Below, piece after piece: positions 24,194 to 33,300 of a stretch of DNA of 37,361 nt. The position numbers were made by a program, and so were the translations under genes. Source of the DNA: an uncultured Clostridia bacterium (GTDB lineage Bacteria; Bacillota; Clostridia; Oscillospirales; Ruminococcaceae). The stretch is from NCBI GenBank assembly GCA_937892655.1, contig CALBJC010000139.1, positions 1-37,361 on the forward strand, read 5' to 3'. Every line of letters begins with the position of its first letter. The first letter of the stretch is position 1. The notes beneath the pieces are model-generated. The model searched no databases and was not told the origin of the DNA. It saw nothing but the letters and a program-made list of their open reading frames with translations.

Positions 24194-24901
24194 ATGGAAC
24201 CAAAGTATAAACGAATTTTGCTGAAAATCAGCGGTGAAGCACTCGCAGGTGAAAAGAAAACAGGCCTTGATTATTCAATCATTTTAAGCCTTTGTGAAAG
24301 CATCAAGAAGTGCGTTGACATCGGTGTTGAAATTGGTATCGTAGTTGGTGGCGGTAACTTCTGGAGAGGTCGTTCAAGCGGAGCTATGGATAGAACAAGA
24401 GCTGATCATATCGGTATGCTCGCTACAGCTATGAATGCTCTGGCTGTAGCTGATATTCTTGAATCTCTTGGCGTTGTATGCAGAGTTCAGACAGCTATTT
24501 CTATGCAGCAGGTTGCTGAGCCTTACATCAGAAACAGAGCTGTTCGTCATATGCAGAAGGGCAGAGTAGTAATTTTTGGTTGCGGTACAGGTAACCCATT
24601 CTTCTCAACAGATACAGCAGCAGCGCTCAGAGCTGCTGAAATTGAAGCAGATATCTTCTTAAAGGCAACAATGGTTGACGGCGTTTACGATAAAGACCCT
24701 AAGAAGTATCCTGACGCAAAGAAATACGATACTCTTGATTTCAATGAAATTTTGGTTAATAACCTTGCAGTTATGGATGCTACAGCGGCAACTCTCTGTA
24801 AGGATAACAATATTCCTATTCTGGTATTCGATTTAGGCAGACCTGATAATATATTTGATGCAGTAGTCGGCGAAAAGGTCGGCACACTTGTTACATGCTA
24901 A
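24194..24901 (+). CDS. pyrH: UMP kinase
   Basis: Phosphorylates UMP to UDP in pyrimidine nucleotide synthesis. The 235-residue hexameric-type kinase has KRILLKISGEAL, VVGGGNFWRG and TGNPFFSTDTAAALRA. Length matches the family. In many bacteria pyrH follows rpsB-tsf; here it starts its own transcription unit after a terminator and precedes frr by 13 bp. No strong AGGAGG precedes it, only an AAAGGA about 15 bases upstream of the ATG at 24194. Translation-optimised codons suggest high expression. Confidence 0.97.
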   Translation: MEPKYKRILLKISGEALAGEKKTGLDYSIILSLCESIKKCVDIGVEIGIVVGGGNFWRGRSSGAMDRTRADHIGMLATAMNALAVADILESLGVVCRVQTAISMQQVAEPYIRNRAVRHMQKGRVVIFGCGTGNPFFSTDTAAALRAAEIEADIFLKATMVDGVYDKDPKKYPDAKKYDTLDFNEILVNNLAVMDATAATLCKDNNIPILVFDLGRPDNIFDAVVGEKVGTLVTC

Positions 24902-24914
24902 GGAGGATTTAGAT

Positions 24915-25469
24915 ATGAAAGATACACTTAAGGCTATGAGCGAAAAGATGCAGAAGTCAATTAACGTTATGCTTGATGAATTTGGTTCAATCAGAGCAGG
25001 CAGAGCAAACCCAACTGTTTTAGACAGAATTTTTGTAGATTACTATGGCGCTATGACTCCTATCAATCAGATGGCTACAATTTCAGTAGCTGAAGCTAGA
25101 ATTTTAGTTGTTCAGCCATGGGATAAGACTGCTCTCAAGAGCATTGAAAAGGCTATCCAGGCTTCTGAACTTGGTATCAACCCTCAGAATGATGGTACAG
25201 CATTACGTCTTGTATTCCCACAGCTTACAGAAGAGCGTCGTAAAGAGCTCGTTAAGGATGTAAAGAAGATCGGTGAAAATACAAAGGTAGCTATCCGCTC
25301 AATCAGAAGAGATTTCATTGACAAGTTCAAGGCTATGGAAAAGAACAACGAGATCACAGAAGATGATTTAAAGAACTGCGAAAAGGATGTTCAGAATACA
25401 ACAGATAAGTTTGTAAAGAACATTGATGATGAAGTTGCAGCTAAGGAAAAGGAAATCCTTTCTATCTAA
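24915..25469 (+). CDS. frr: Ribosome recycling factor
   Basis: With EF-G, splits the post-termination ribosome. The 184-residue protein contains SIRAGRANPTVLDRI and VQPWDKTALKSIEKAI, and the long helical C-terminus NDGTALRLVFPQLTEERR onward. The start is ATG 24915 behind AAGGAGG, giving the usual ~185-residue length. An upstream frame that starts inside pyrH has no ribosome site. Confidence 0.97.
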   Translation: MKDTLKAMSEKMQKSINVMLDEFGSIRAGRANPTVLDRIFVDYYGAMTPINQMATISVAEARILVVQPWDKTALKSIEKAIQASELGINPQNDGTALRLVFPQLTEERRKELVKDVKKIGENTKVAIRSIRRDFIDKFKAMEKNNEITEDDLKNCEKDVQNTTDKFVKNIDDEVAAKEKEILSI

Positions 25470-25492
25470 ATCAATTTGTTCGGAGGTAAGCC

Positions 25493-26212
25493 GTGGCTTT
25501 ATCAAAACTTGAAGGGCTGAAAATTCCTGCTCATATCGGTATTATAATGGATGGTAACGGCAGATGGGCCAAAAAACGTCTGTTACCTCGTGAAGCAGGG
25601 CATAGAGAGGGTGCTAAAACCCTTCGCAAGATTGTCAGATACTGTGCTGATATAGGTGTAAAGTATTTGACCTTGTATGCTTTTTCAACTGAAAACTGGA
25701 AGCGTCCTCAGAAAGAGATAGACTCTATTATGAAGCTTCTCGATGAGTATCTTGATGAAGTAAGAGCTTATTCCTCTGAAAATGTAAGAGTTGTTTTTAT
25801 CGGTGATAAATCAATGCTTTCTGAAAATCTTCAGAAAAAAATGATTGCCCTAGAAAATGACTCTAAGGATTATACAAAGATGACTCTTTATCTTGCTATA
25901 AACTATGGCGGCAGGGCAGAGATTACAAATGCCTGCAAGCTGATTGCTGAAAAATGTAAAAACGGTGAAATATCGGTTGATGATATTTCTGATGAGCTTT
26001 TACAAAGCTTTTTGTATACAAAGGAGTCACCTGATGCAGATCTTATAATCAGACCGAGCGGTGAACTTCGCCTTTCAAATTTTCTTACCTGGCAGTCTGC
26101 TTATTCAGAGTTTTATTATTCAGATGTTTTATGGCCTGATTTTACAACAAATGATCTCGACAGTGCTATAATCAGTTTTAATAATCGTGACAGACGATTT
26201 GGAGGTGTATAG
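25493..26212 (+). CDS. uppS: Undecaprenyl diphosphate synthase (UppS)
   Basis: Cis-prenyltransferase that makes the C55 lipid carrier for cell wall precursors. The 239-residue protein has HIGIIMDGNGRWAK with the catalytic Asp20, TLYAFSTENWKRP, and DLIIRPSGELRLSNFLTWQ. It starts at GTG 25493 directly behind CGGAGGTAA; no ATG fits. The spacing to cdsA is three bases, indicating translational coupling. Confidence 0.97.
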   Translation: MALSKLEGLKIPAHIGIIMDGNGRWAKKRLLPREAGHREGAKTLRKIVRYCADIGVKYLTLYAFSTENWKRPQKEIDSIMKLLDEYLDEVRAYSSENVRVVFIGDKSMLSENLQKKMIALENDSKDYTKMTLYLAINYGGRAEITNACKLIAEKCKNGEISVDDISDELLQSFLYTKESPDADLIIRPSGELRLSNFLTWQSAYSEFYYSDVLWPDFTTNDLDSAIISFNNRDRRFGGV

Positions 26213-26215
26213 GCT

Positions 26216-27040
26216 ATGCTTACAAGAATAATATCATCTGTAGTGGCAATAGTAATTGCAGTTGTGATACTTATGCTTCATAAGACTGTTGTATTACCGA
26301 TAGCTGTTGCACTTCTGACAGTAGGTATTCTATATGAACTTTTCAAAGCAGAAAAGTGCCTTGAATATAAGTCAACTGCAGTAATTTGTGGAATATTCGG
26401 TCTTAGTTTTCCGTTTTTTAACTATTCTGTTATTTCAGAATACACAAAGCCGTTTGTACTGATCTGCACCATGCTTGTATTCGTTACATTTTTACTTCAG
26501 TATCAGAAGCTTCAGTTTGAAAAACTTTGCTTTATGGTAACTGTAACGCTTCTTGTCACAATGTCAATGAATTCACTTCTCTGGACAAAAGCACTCAATG
26601 CATCTCACGGTCTTTTCTTTATGATTTTGGCGCTTTGCGGTGCATGGCTTGCGGATTCTGGTGCTTATTTTGCAGGTACTTTCCTTGGCAAGCATAAACT
26701 TTGTCCGTCAATTTCCCCTAAAAAGACAGTTGAAGGTCTTATTGGCGGTACGCTTACAAATGCTCTGATATTTATCGTAATAACTTTGGTTTATTCAAAG
26801 TTTATTTCTTCTACACCTGTAGAATTCAACTATCCTCTTATGGCGCTTCTTGGTATGCTTTGCTCATTGCTTGGCTTACTTGGTGACCTTACAGCATCGC
26901 TTATCAAAAGACAATGTCAGATTAAGGATTATGGTAATATAATGCCGGGACACGGTGGTGTACTTGACAGATTTGACAGTGTTTTGTTTGTAGCACCATT
27001 TGTATATTTTATATTATCAACTGTTTCTGTTATTCAGTAA
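26216..27040 (+). CDS. cdsA: Phosphatidate cytidylyltransferase
   Basis: Makes CDP-diacylglycerol, the precursor for anionic and zwitterionic phospholipids. The 274-residue membrane protein has about eight hydrophobic segments and the C-terminal signature SLIKRQCQIKDYGNIMPGHG followed by GVLDRFDS. Its start lies three bases after uppS. A hairpin follows the stop, so expression of cdsA and dxr may be partly uncoupled. Confidence 0.95.
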   Translation: MLTRIISSVVAIVIAVVILMLHKTVVLPIAVALLTVGILYELFKAEKCLEYKSTAVICGIFGLSFPFFNYSVISEYTKPFVLICTMLVFVTFLLQYQKLQFEKLCFMVTVTLLVTMSMNSLLWTKALNASHGLFFMILALCGAWLADSGAYFAGTFLGKHKLCPSISPKKTVEGLIGGTLTNALIFIVITLVYSKFISSTPVEFNYPLMALLGMLCSLLGLLGDLTASLIKRQCQIKDYGNIMPGHGGVLDRFDSVLFVAPFVYFILSTVSVIQ

Positions 27041-27045
27041 ATTCA

Positions 27046-27078
27046 GCGAGGTTTTTCGGTTTTTCCGAAAAACCTTGC
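27046..27078 (+). terminator. Long hairpin between cdsA and dxr
   Basis: AGGTTTTTCGG (27049-27059) and CCGAAAAACCT (27065-27075) form an 11-bp stem with five T in the loop; GCG/TGC pairs extend it to 14 bp. The tail is T-rich but broken (TTGTGTTTTATTATTT). It may be a partial terminator inside the operon. Confidence 0.65.
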
Positions 27079-27104
27079 TTGTGTTTTATTATTTGGGTGG
27101 ATTT

Positions 27105-28247
27105 ATGAAAACTATTACTATTCTCGGCTCAACAGGCTCAATCGGTACTCAGGCATTAGAGGTTGCAGCCGCGCATAAAATGAAAATACTGGCTCTTTGT
27201 GCAAAGTCAAATGTCAGTCTGCTTGCAAGTCAGGCAAAAGAGTTTTCTGTAAAATACGTTTGTATTTATGATGAAAACAAGATCGATGAGCTAAAAGAGC
27301 TTTTAAAAGATACAGATATAGAAATTCTTTGCGGAATGGAAGGCTTGCTTTACATTTCGGCATTAAAGGTAGATATTCTGCTCAATAGTGTAGTTGGTAT
27401 GATAGGCCTTTTACCAACGCTTACTGCTATTGAGGCTGGTAATGATATTGCCCTTGCAAACAAAGAAACGCTTGTTGCAGGCGGTGAGCTTGTAATGAAA
27501 AAGGCTGCAGAAAATGGTGTTAAGATTTTACCGGTTGACAGCGAGCATTCAGCAATATTTCAGTCATTGCAGGGGAGAGCTGATAACAAAATCAGTAAAA
27601 TTTTGCTTACCGCATCTGGTGGTCCGTTCTTTGGCAAAACCCGTGAAGAATTAAAAAAAGTAACTTTATCTGATGCGCTAAAGCATCCTAACTGGGAAAT
27701 GGGTAAAAAAATTACCATTGATTCTGCTACACTTATGAATAAGGGGTTAGAGTTTATTGAAGCGATGTGGCTTTTTGATGTAACACCTGATCAGGTTGAA
27801 ATCCTTGTTCACAGGCAGAGCGTTATTCATTCAGCAGTAGAGTATGAGGATTTTTCAGTTATTGCCCAGCTTGGTGTGCCTGATATGAAAATCCCTATTC
27901 AGTATGCGCTGACATATCCTGAAAGATATGCTTGCCCTACAAAGCGTCTTAGTCTTACAGACTATGCGACACTTACCTTTGCAAAGCCTGATTATGAAAC
28001 CTTTGATTGCTTGTCATCCTGTATAAAGGCTGTTAAAATCGGTGGTACAATGCCTGCAATGGTTAATGCTGCAAATGAAGAAGCAGTAGCGCTGTTTTTA
28101 GATGAAAAGATAGAGTTTTACCGGATCGGTGAAATTGTAAAGAGTGTATTTGACAATTTTGAAGCTGATAAAATAAATTCAGTAGATGATATACTAGTGG
28201 CTGATAAAAGAGCCAGAGATTATGTTAAAAATCTCAAATTGAATTAG
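27105..28247 (+). CDS. dxr: 1-Deoxy-D-xylulose 5-phosphate reductoisomerase
   Basis: Second step of the non-mevalonate isoprenoid pathway, converting DXP to MEP with NADPH. The 380-residue protein begins with the NADPH motif ILGSTGSIGTQ; ALANKETLVAGG, LPVDSEHSAIFQ and HPNWEMGKKITIDSATLMNK hold the metal and substrate residues. The start at 27105 gives the normal N-terminus, with GGGTGG upstream; an earlier in-frame ATG falls in the end of cdsA. It precedes rseP and ispG, and ispG is a later step of the same pathway. Confidence 0.97.
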   Translation: MKTITILGSTGSIGTQALEVAAAHKMKILALCAKSNVSLLASQAKEFSVKYVCIYDENKIDELKELLKDTDIEILCGMEGLLYISALKVDILLNSVVGMIGLLPTLTAIEAGNDIALANKETLVAGGELVMKKAAENGVKILPVDSEHSAIFQSLQGRADNKISKILLTASGGPFFGKTREELKKVTLSDALKHPNWEMGKKITIDSATLMNKGLEFIEAMWLFDVTPDQVEILVHRQSVIHSAVEYEDFSVIAQLGVPDMKIPIQYALTYPERYACPTKRLSLTDYATLTFAKPDYETFDCLSSCIKAVKIGGTMPAMVNAANEEAVALFLDEKIEFYRIGEIVKSVFDNFEADKINSVDDILVADKRARDYVKNLKLN

Positions 28248-28261
28248 AAAGGTCATATCGA

Positions 28262-29317
28262 ATGAGTAATATTTTTAGTATAATTGCTGCAATTTTAATA
28301 TTTGGCATTATTATTCTGGTGCATGAATTTGGTCACTTTATAGTTGCTAAAAAATGCAATGTAAAGGTCAATGAGTTTGCTATAGGTATGGGTCCTGCCA
28401 TCTTTAAAAAGCAAAAGGGTGAAACTCTTTATGCTATCCGTGTCTTGCCAATTGGCGGTTATTGCGCTATGGAGGGCGAGGATGAATCAAGTACTGATGA
28501 CAGGGCATTTTGCAAGAAAAAGGTTTCTCAACGTCTTGCTATTACTCTTGCTGGTGCTACAATGAACCTGATTTTAGGCCTTGTTGCAATGATTATCATT
28601 TCCTGTATAGCTGATGGTCTTAGCTCAAATACAATTTCAAAGTTTGAAGAGGGTTCTGTAACTGAACAGACAGGGCTTATGATAGGTGACGAGATAATCG
28701 CTGTAAATGGTGTGAGAACTTTTGTTGATTCAGATATTGTATATCAGTTTCAGATAGCAAAGGAAAACTCATTTGAAATGACAGTTATCAGAGATGATGA
28801 AAAGGTAAAGCTTAAGGATGTTAAGCTTCCTACCTATACAACTGATGAAGGTAAAGAGTCTATCTATGTTGACTTTTATGTTCAGCCTATCAAGAAAAAC
28901 CCTCTGAGTGTGATGGAGTTTTCTGTAAAGAAAACAGTTTCAGTTGCAAGAATGATATGGATGACTCTTCTTGATATGGTGACAGGAAACGTTAGAATAA
29001 ATGACCTTTCAGGTCCTGTAGGTATAGTTGATACCATAGGTTCAGTTATTGAGTCAAGTAAATTTGATGTTTCTGTATTAGCACAGAACTTACTGATGCT
29101 TGTTGTGTTTATATCTGTAAATGTTGGTATCTTCAATTTATTGCCTTTCCCGGCACTTGATGGTGCAAGAGCAGTATTTTTAATAATCGAGGCTATAAGA
29201 AGAAAGCCTATCAAGCGTGAATATGAAGGTATGATTCATTTTATCGGTCTTGCTCTTCTGATGATATTGATGCTTGTAGTAACCTTCAATGATGTTTCAA
29301 GAATATTTAAAAGATAA
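28262..29317 (+). CDS. rseP: Site-2 protease RseP/YluC family zinc metalloprotease
   Basis: Intramembrane protease; relatives cleave anti-sigma factors (RsiW in Bacillus) or signal-peptide remnants. The 351-residue protein has the zinc motif HEFGH (21-25) in the first helix, a PDZ domain (about 115-190) and NLLPFPALDGARA with conserved Asp300. The usual LDGGR reads LDGAR here. AAAGGT precedes the ATG. The position between dxr and ispG is conserved in Firmicutes. Confidence 0.94.
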   Translation: MSNIFSIIAAILIFGIIILVHEFGHFIVAKKCNVKVNEFAIGMGPAIFKKQKGETLYAIRVLPIGGYCAMEGEDESSTDDRAFCKKKVSQRLAITLAGATMNLILGLVAMIIISCIADGLSSNTISKFEEGSVTEQTGLMIGDEIIAVNGVRTFVDSDIVYQFQIAKENSFEMTVIRDDEKVKLKDVKLPTYTTDEGKESIYVDFYVQPIKKNPLSVMEFSVKKTVSVARMIWMTLLDMVTGNVRINDLSGPVGIVDTIGSVIESSKFDVSVLAQNLLMLVVFISVNVGIFNLLPFPALDGARAVFLIIEAIRRKPIKREYEGMIHFIGLALLMILMLVVTFNDVSRIFKR

Positions 29318-29332
29318 TTGGCGGTGTTTTGT

Positions 29333-30370
29333 ATGCGCGAAATAAGACCTGTTAAAATCAAGGATCTGATTTTAGATGGTAAAAAAATATATGTTCAGTC
29401 TATGCTCAATGTAATAGCTTCTGATGTAGAAGGTAACGTCAGACAGGCAGTAGAGCTTGAAAAAGCAGGCTGTGAGATCATCAGAGTTGCTGTACCTACT
29501 CTTTCTGATGTTCGTCTTATAAGCGCAATTAAAGAAAAGATAAATATTCCGCTTGTTGCTGACATTCATTTTGATTACAGAATAGCTCTGGAGTGTGCAA
29601 AAAGCGGTGTTGATAAAATCAGAATAAACCCTGGAAATATAGGCGGTATGGATAAAGTAAAAGCTGTTGCTGACATCTGTAACGATAAAAAAATTCCTAT
29701 AAGAATAGGTGTCAATGCAGGTTCTCTGGAAAAAGAGCTTTTGGAAAAGTATGGTTCGCCAACGCCTGAGGCACTTGTAGAGAGTGCTTTGGGTCACGCA
29801 AAAATGCTTGAAGATGTTGATTTTAGAGATATTGTAATCTCAATTAAATCTTCAAACGTTTCTAATATGATCTCAGCCTACAGACTGATTGCAGACAGAT
29901 GCAATTATCCTTTGCATCTTGGTGTAACAGAGGCGGGAACTGAAAGAATGGGTATTATCAAAAATTCTATCGGTATAGGTTCATTGCTTGTTGACGGCAT
30001 TGGTGAAACGATAAGAGTTTCTCTTACTGCTGACCCTGTTGCAGAAATTAGTGCGGCTAAGGATATTTTAAAAGCAATTAATAAATCGGGTGGGGTAAAG
30101 ATAGTTTCCTGCCCGACCTGCGGCAGAACAAAAATCGATCTTATTAGCCTTGCTAATGAGGTCGAAAAGGCTGTTGCTGATATTGATAAGGATATAACTG
30201 TTGCTATTATGGGATGCGTTGTAAACGGACCTGGTGAAGCCAGGGAGGCTGACATTGGCATTGCCGGTGGCGATGGCTGTGCAGTTTTATTCAAAAAGGG
30301 AGAAATTATAGGAAAGGTAATGCAGGATAGTATTGTTCCTGCTTTGCTTGATGAAATCGAAAAATTATAG
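29333..30370 (+). CDS. ispG: 4-Hydroxy-3-methylbut-2-enyl diphosphate synthase (IspG)
   Basis: Iron-sulfur enzyme of the non-mevalonate isoprenoid pathway. The 345-residue protein has the TIM-barrel part (VQSMLN, VADIHFDYRIAL, RINPGNIGG) and the C-terminal cluster domain with CPTCGRTKID and IMGCVVNGPGEA. The start is ATG 29333 behind GGCGGTG; the TTG just after the rseP stop is not preferred. Confidence 0.97.
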   Translation: MREIRPVKIKDLILDGKKIYVQSMLNVIASDVEGNVRQAVELEKAGCEIIRVAVPTLSDVRLISAIKEKINIPLVADIHFDYRIALECAKSGVDKIRINPGNIGGMDKVKAVADICNDKKIPIRIGVNAGSLEKELLEKYGSPTPEALVESALGHAKMLEDVDFRDIVISIKSSNVSNMISAYRLIADRCNYPLHLGVTEAGTERMGIIKNSIGIGSLLVDGIGETIRVSLTADPVAEISAAKDILKAINKSGGVKIVSCPTCGRTKIDLISLANEVEKAVADIDKDITVAIMGCVVNGPGEAREADIGIAGGDGCAVLFKKGEIIGKVMQDSIVPALLDEIEKL

Positions 30371-30379
30371 GTGATATAG

Positions 30380-33300
30380 ATGGATACAAAAAGCATTGCA
30401 TCGGTTTTTGAAGATTATATAGATCTGATACCAAAGTCAATGTATGACGGAAAGCTGTTAAAGCTGAAATATGACACCAATACTTTACAGCTTGATGTAA
30501 CTGCAGCGTTTACAGATATAGTTTCAACTGACGCTCACAAAACTTTTGAACAGAATATAAAAAACGCTATGAACTTATCAAAGGTTACTTTATTTACAAA
30601 GTATACCCCGGATATGTTTTCAGTGAAGTATTATCCGATACTTGTTGAAGAGTTAAAATCAACAGTAGCTATGGTAAATGGCTTTCTTGATGAGAGCAGC
30701 GCCTCGTTTTATAATAACACTCTGTCAATAGAGCTTCAGAATGGCGGAGCTGCGCTTATGAAAAAAGCAGGTATTGAGAAGATAATACCAAAGATTATCT
30801 ATGAGCATTTTTCACTTGATATAAAGGTTGAGTTTTCGGGTATCCTTGCTCTTGATGAGGCGGCTACAGCTGACGTAAGAGCGATGAATGTAGAAAATCT
30901 CTATACTCCTCAGGTGCCTGATGAGGCATCTATTGCCGCTGAAAGAGAAAAAGAAGAAAAGCAAAAACTTGAGAATATGGTTGTTAAAGAAGCTGAAGTT
31001 GTTGATATTGATTTTGTGTCAGCACCATCAATTATCGGTAAGGGTGCGACCTTGCTCAGAGGTAATAAAATTGCGCCAAACGTTGTATTTACAGAACATA
31101 AGAATGTAAATCTTGAAGCGGGCAGGGTAACTCTCTGGGGTGATGTTTTTGCTATAGAAGAAAAAACATCAAAAGACGGCAAAAGAATTATTGCCACAAT
31201 CTCTTTTACAGATTACACAAGCTCAAATATCATCAAACTCATTGATTTTGTTCCAAAGGCTAGAGCAGTACTTGACAATTTAAAAAAGGGAAGTACCATT
31301 GTCTGCACAGGTGATGTTCAGGATGATACTTTTGATAAAGCGATAAATATCAGACCTCGTGATATAATGCTTGTCAAGAAAAACAAGATTAAAGATAACA
31401 GCGAGCAAAAGAGAGTAGAGCTTCATTGTCATACAAATATGTCTGCAATGGATGCTATGACTCCTGCGGACAAGCTCGTAAGCCGTGCTTTTGAGTGGGG
31501 TCATAAGGCTATAGCGATTACTGACCATGGCGTTTGTCAGGGCTACCCTGATGCTGCAGGTGCGCTTGCAAAAATCAGAGGCAATGGCGGAGATTTTAAG
31601 GTTATCTATGGCGTTGAAGCGTATCAGATAAATGACGATGTAAAGGTCTTTTCAGGTCTTGATAAGCGTAATCTTACTGATGAGTTTATTGTATTTGACC
31701 TTGAAACTACTGGTCTTTCTGCTAAAAATGACAGAATTATTGAATATGGTGCTGTAAAGGTAAAAAACCTTGAGGTTGTAGACAGACTCAATTTCTTTGT
31801 AAACCCTGAGCGCGAGATTTCTCAGCGAATAACAGAGCTTACTGGCATTGATAATTCTATGGTAGCTGATGCTATCAGCGAAAAGGAAGCGCTTGAGAGG
31901 TTTATTGAATTCTGTGGCGATAATTCAGTACTTGTTGCTCACAACGCTTCATTTGATACATCGTTTGTACTTGCAAGTGCTCAGAGACTTGGTATCAATT
32001 TTAATTTTTCATACATAGATACCGTTGAGCTTTCAAGAAGTATGCTTCCTGAGCTCAGCAAGTTTAAGCTTGATATTGTTGCAAAACACTTGAATGTAGG
32101 CGATTTCAATCATCATAGAGCAGTTGATGATGCTGAAATTTTAAGCCGTATATTTGTAGTACTTTGTAAGCGCCTGATCGAAAGTGAAAAAGAAGAAGTA
32201 AACTGTTCAAACTTAAATGAAAAGCTTGGTACTAAAGATTTAAATACTCTGCCATCTTACCATCAGATTATTCTTGTCAGAAACAACGTTGGTTTAAAAA
32301 ATCTTTATCGACTTGTTTCAATGTCTAATATTGATTATTTCCATAGAACCCCTCGTATTCCGAAATCAATGCTTTCAAAATACAGGGAAGGTCTTATTGT
32401 TGGTTCTGCTTGTGAAGCGGGTGAGCTTTACAGAGCGGTATTTCAGGGTAAGCCGTGGAATGAGCTTGTTTCAATCGCCAGCTACTATGATTATCTTGAA
32501 ATTCAGCCTGACGGAAACAATGCTTTTATGATAAGAGAAGGTCAGCTTTCAACAGTTGAACAGCTTCACGAAATAAACGAAACTATTATTAAGCTTGGTG
32601 ATGAGCTTAAAATTCCTGTTGTTGCAACAGGTGATGTTCACTTCCTTGATAAGAGTGACGCTATTTTCAGATCAATTCTTACATCCTTGAAATTCAAGGA
32701 TTGTGATAATCAGGCACCGCTGTATCTTAAAACTACTGACGAAATGCTTGAAGACTTTGCATATCTTGGCAGTGAAAAGGCGTTTGAGGTAGTTGTTACA
32801 AACTCAAATAAGGTGGCTGACTGGATTGATAAGGATATTCAGCCGTTTCCTAATGGTACATATACTCCGTATATCGAAGGAGCAGAGCAGGAGCTTCAGG
32901 ATATCTGTTGGAACAGAGCTAAGGAGATATATGGTGATCCTGTTCCTGAAATAGTATTCAATCGTCTTGACAGAGAACTGAAATCTATCATAAAGCATGG
33001 TTTTGCTGTTTTGTATATGATTTCTCAGAAGCTTGTTGCTTACTCTGTTGAGCATGGTTATAAGGTGGGTTCAAGAGGCTCTGTAGGTTCTTCTTTCGTA
33101 GCCTCAATGTCAGGTATTTCCGAGGTTAATCCTCTTATGCCTCATTATGTCTGCCCTAACTGTAAAAACAGTGAATTTATAACTGACGGTTCTATCGGTT
33201 CTGGTTTTGACCTTCCACCTAAGAATTGTCCTAAGTGTAATACGCCGTATAATCGTGACGGCCACGATATCCCGTTTGAGACCTTCCTTGGCTTTGATGG

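Noticed and set aside
29372..30396. Two sizeable minus-strand frames opposite ispG
   Set aside because: They mirror ispG codon structure and lack ribosome sites and promoters.
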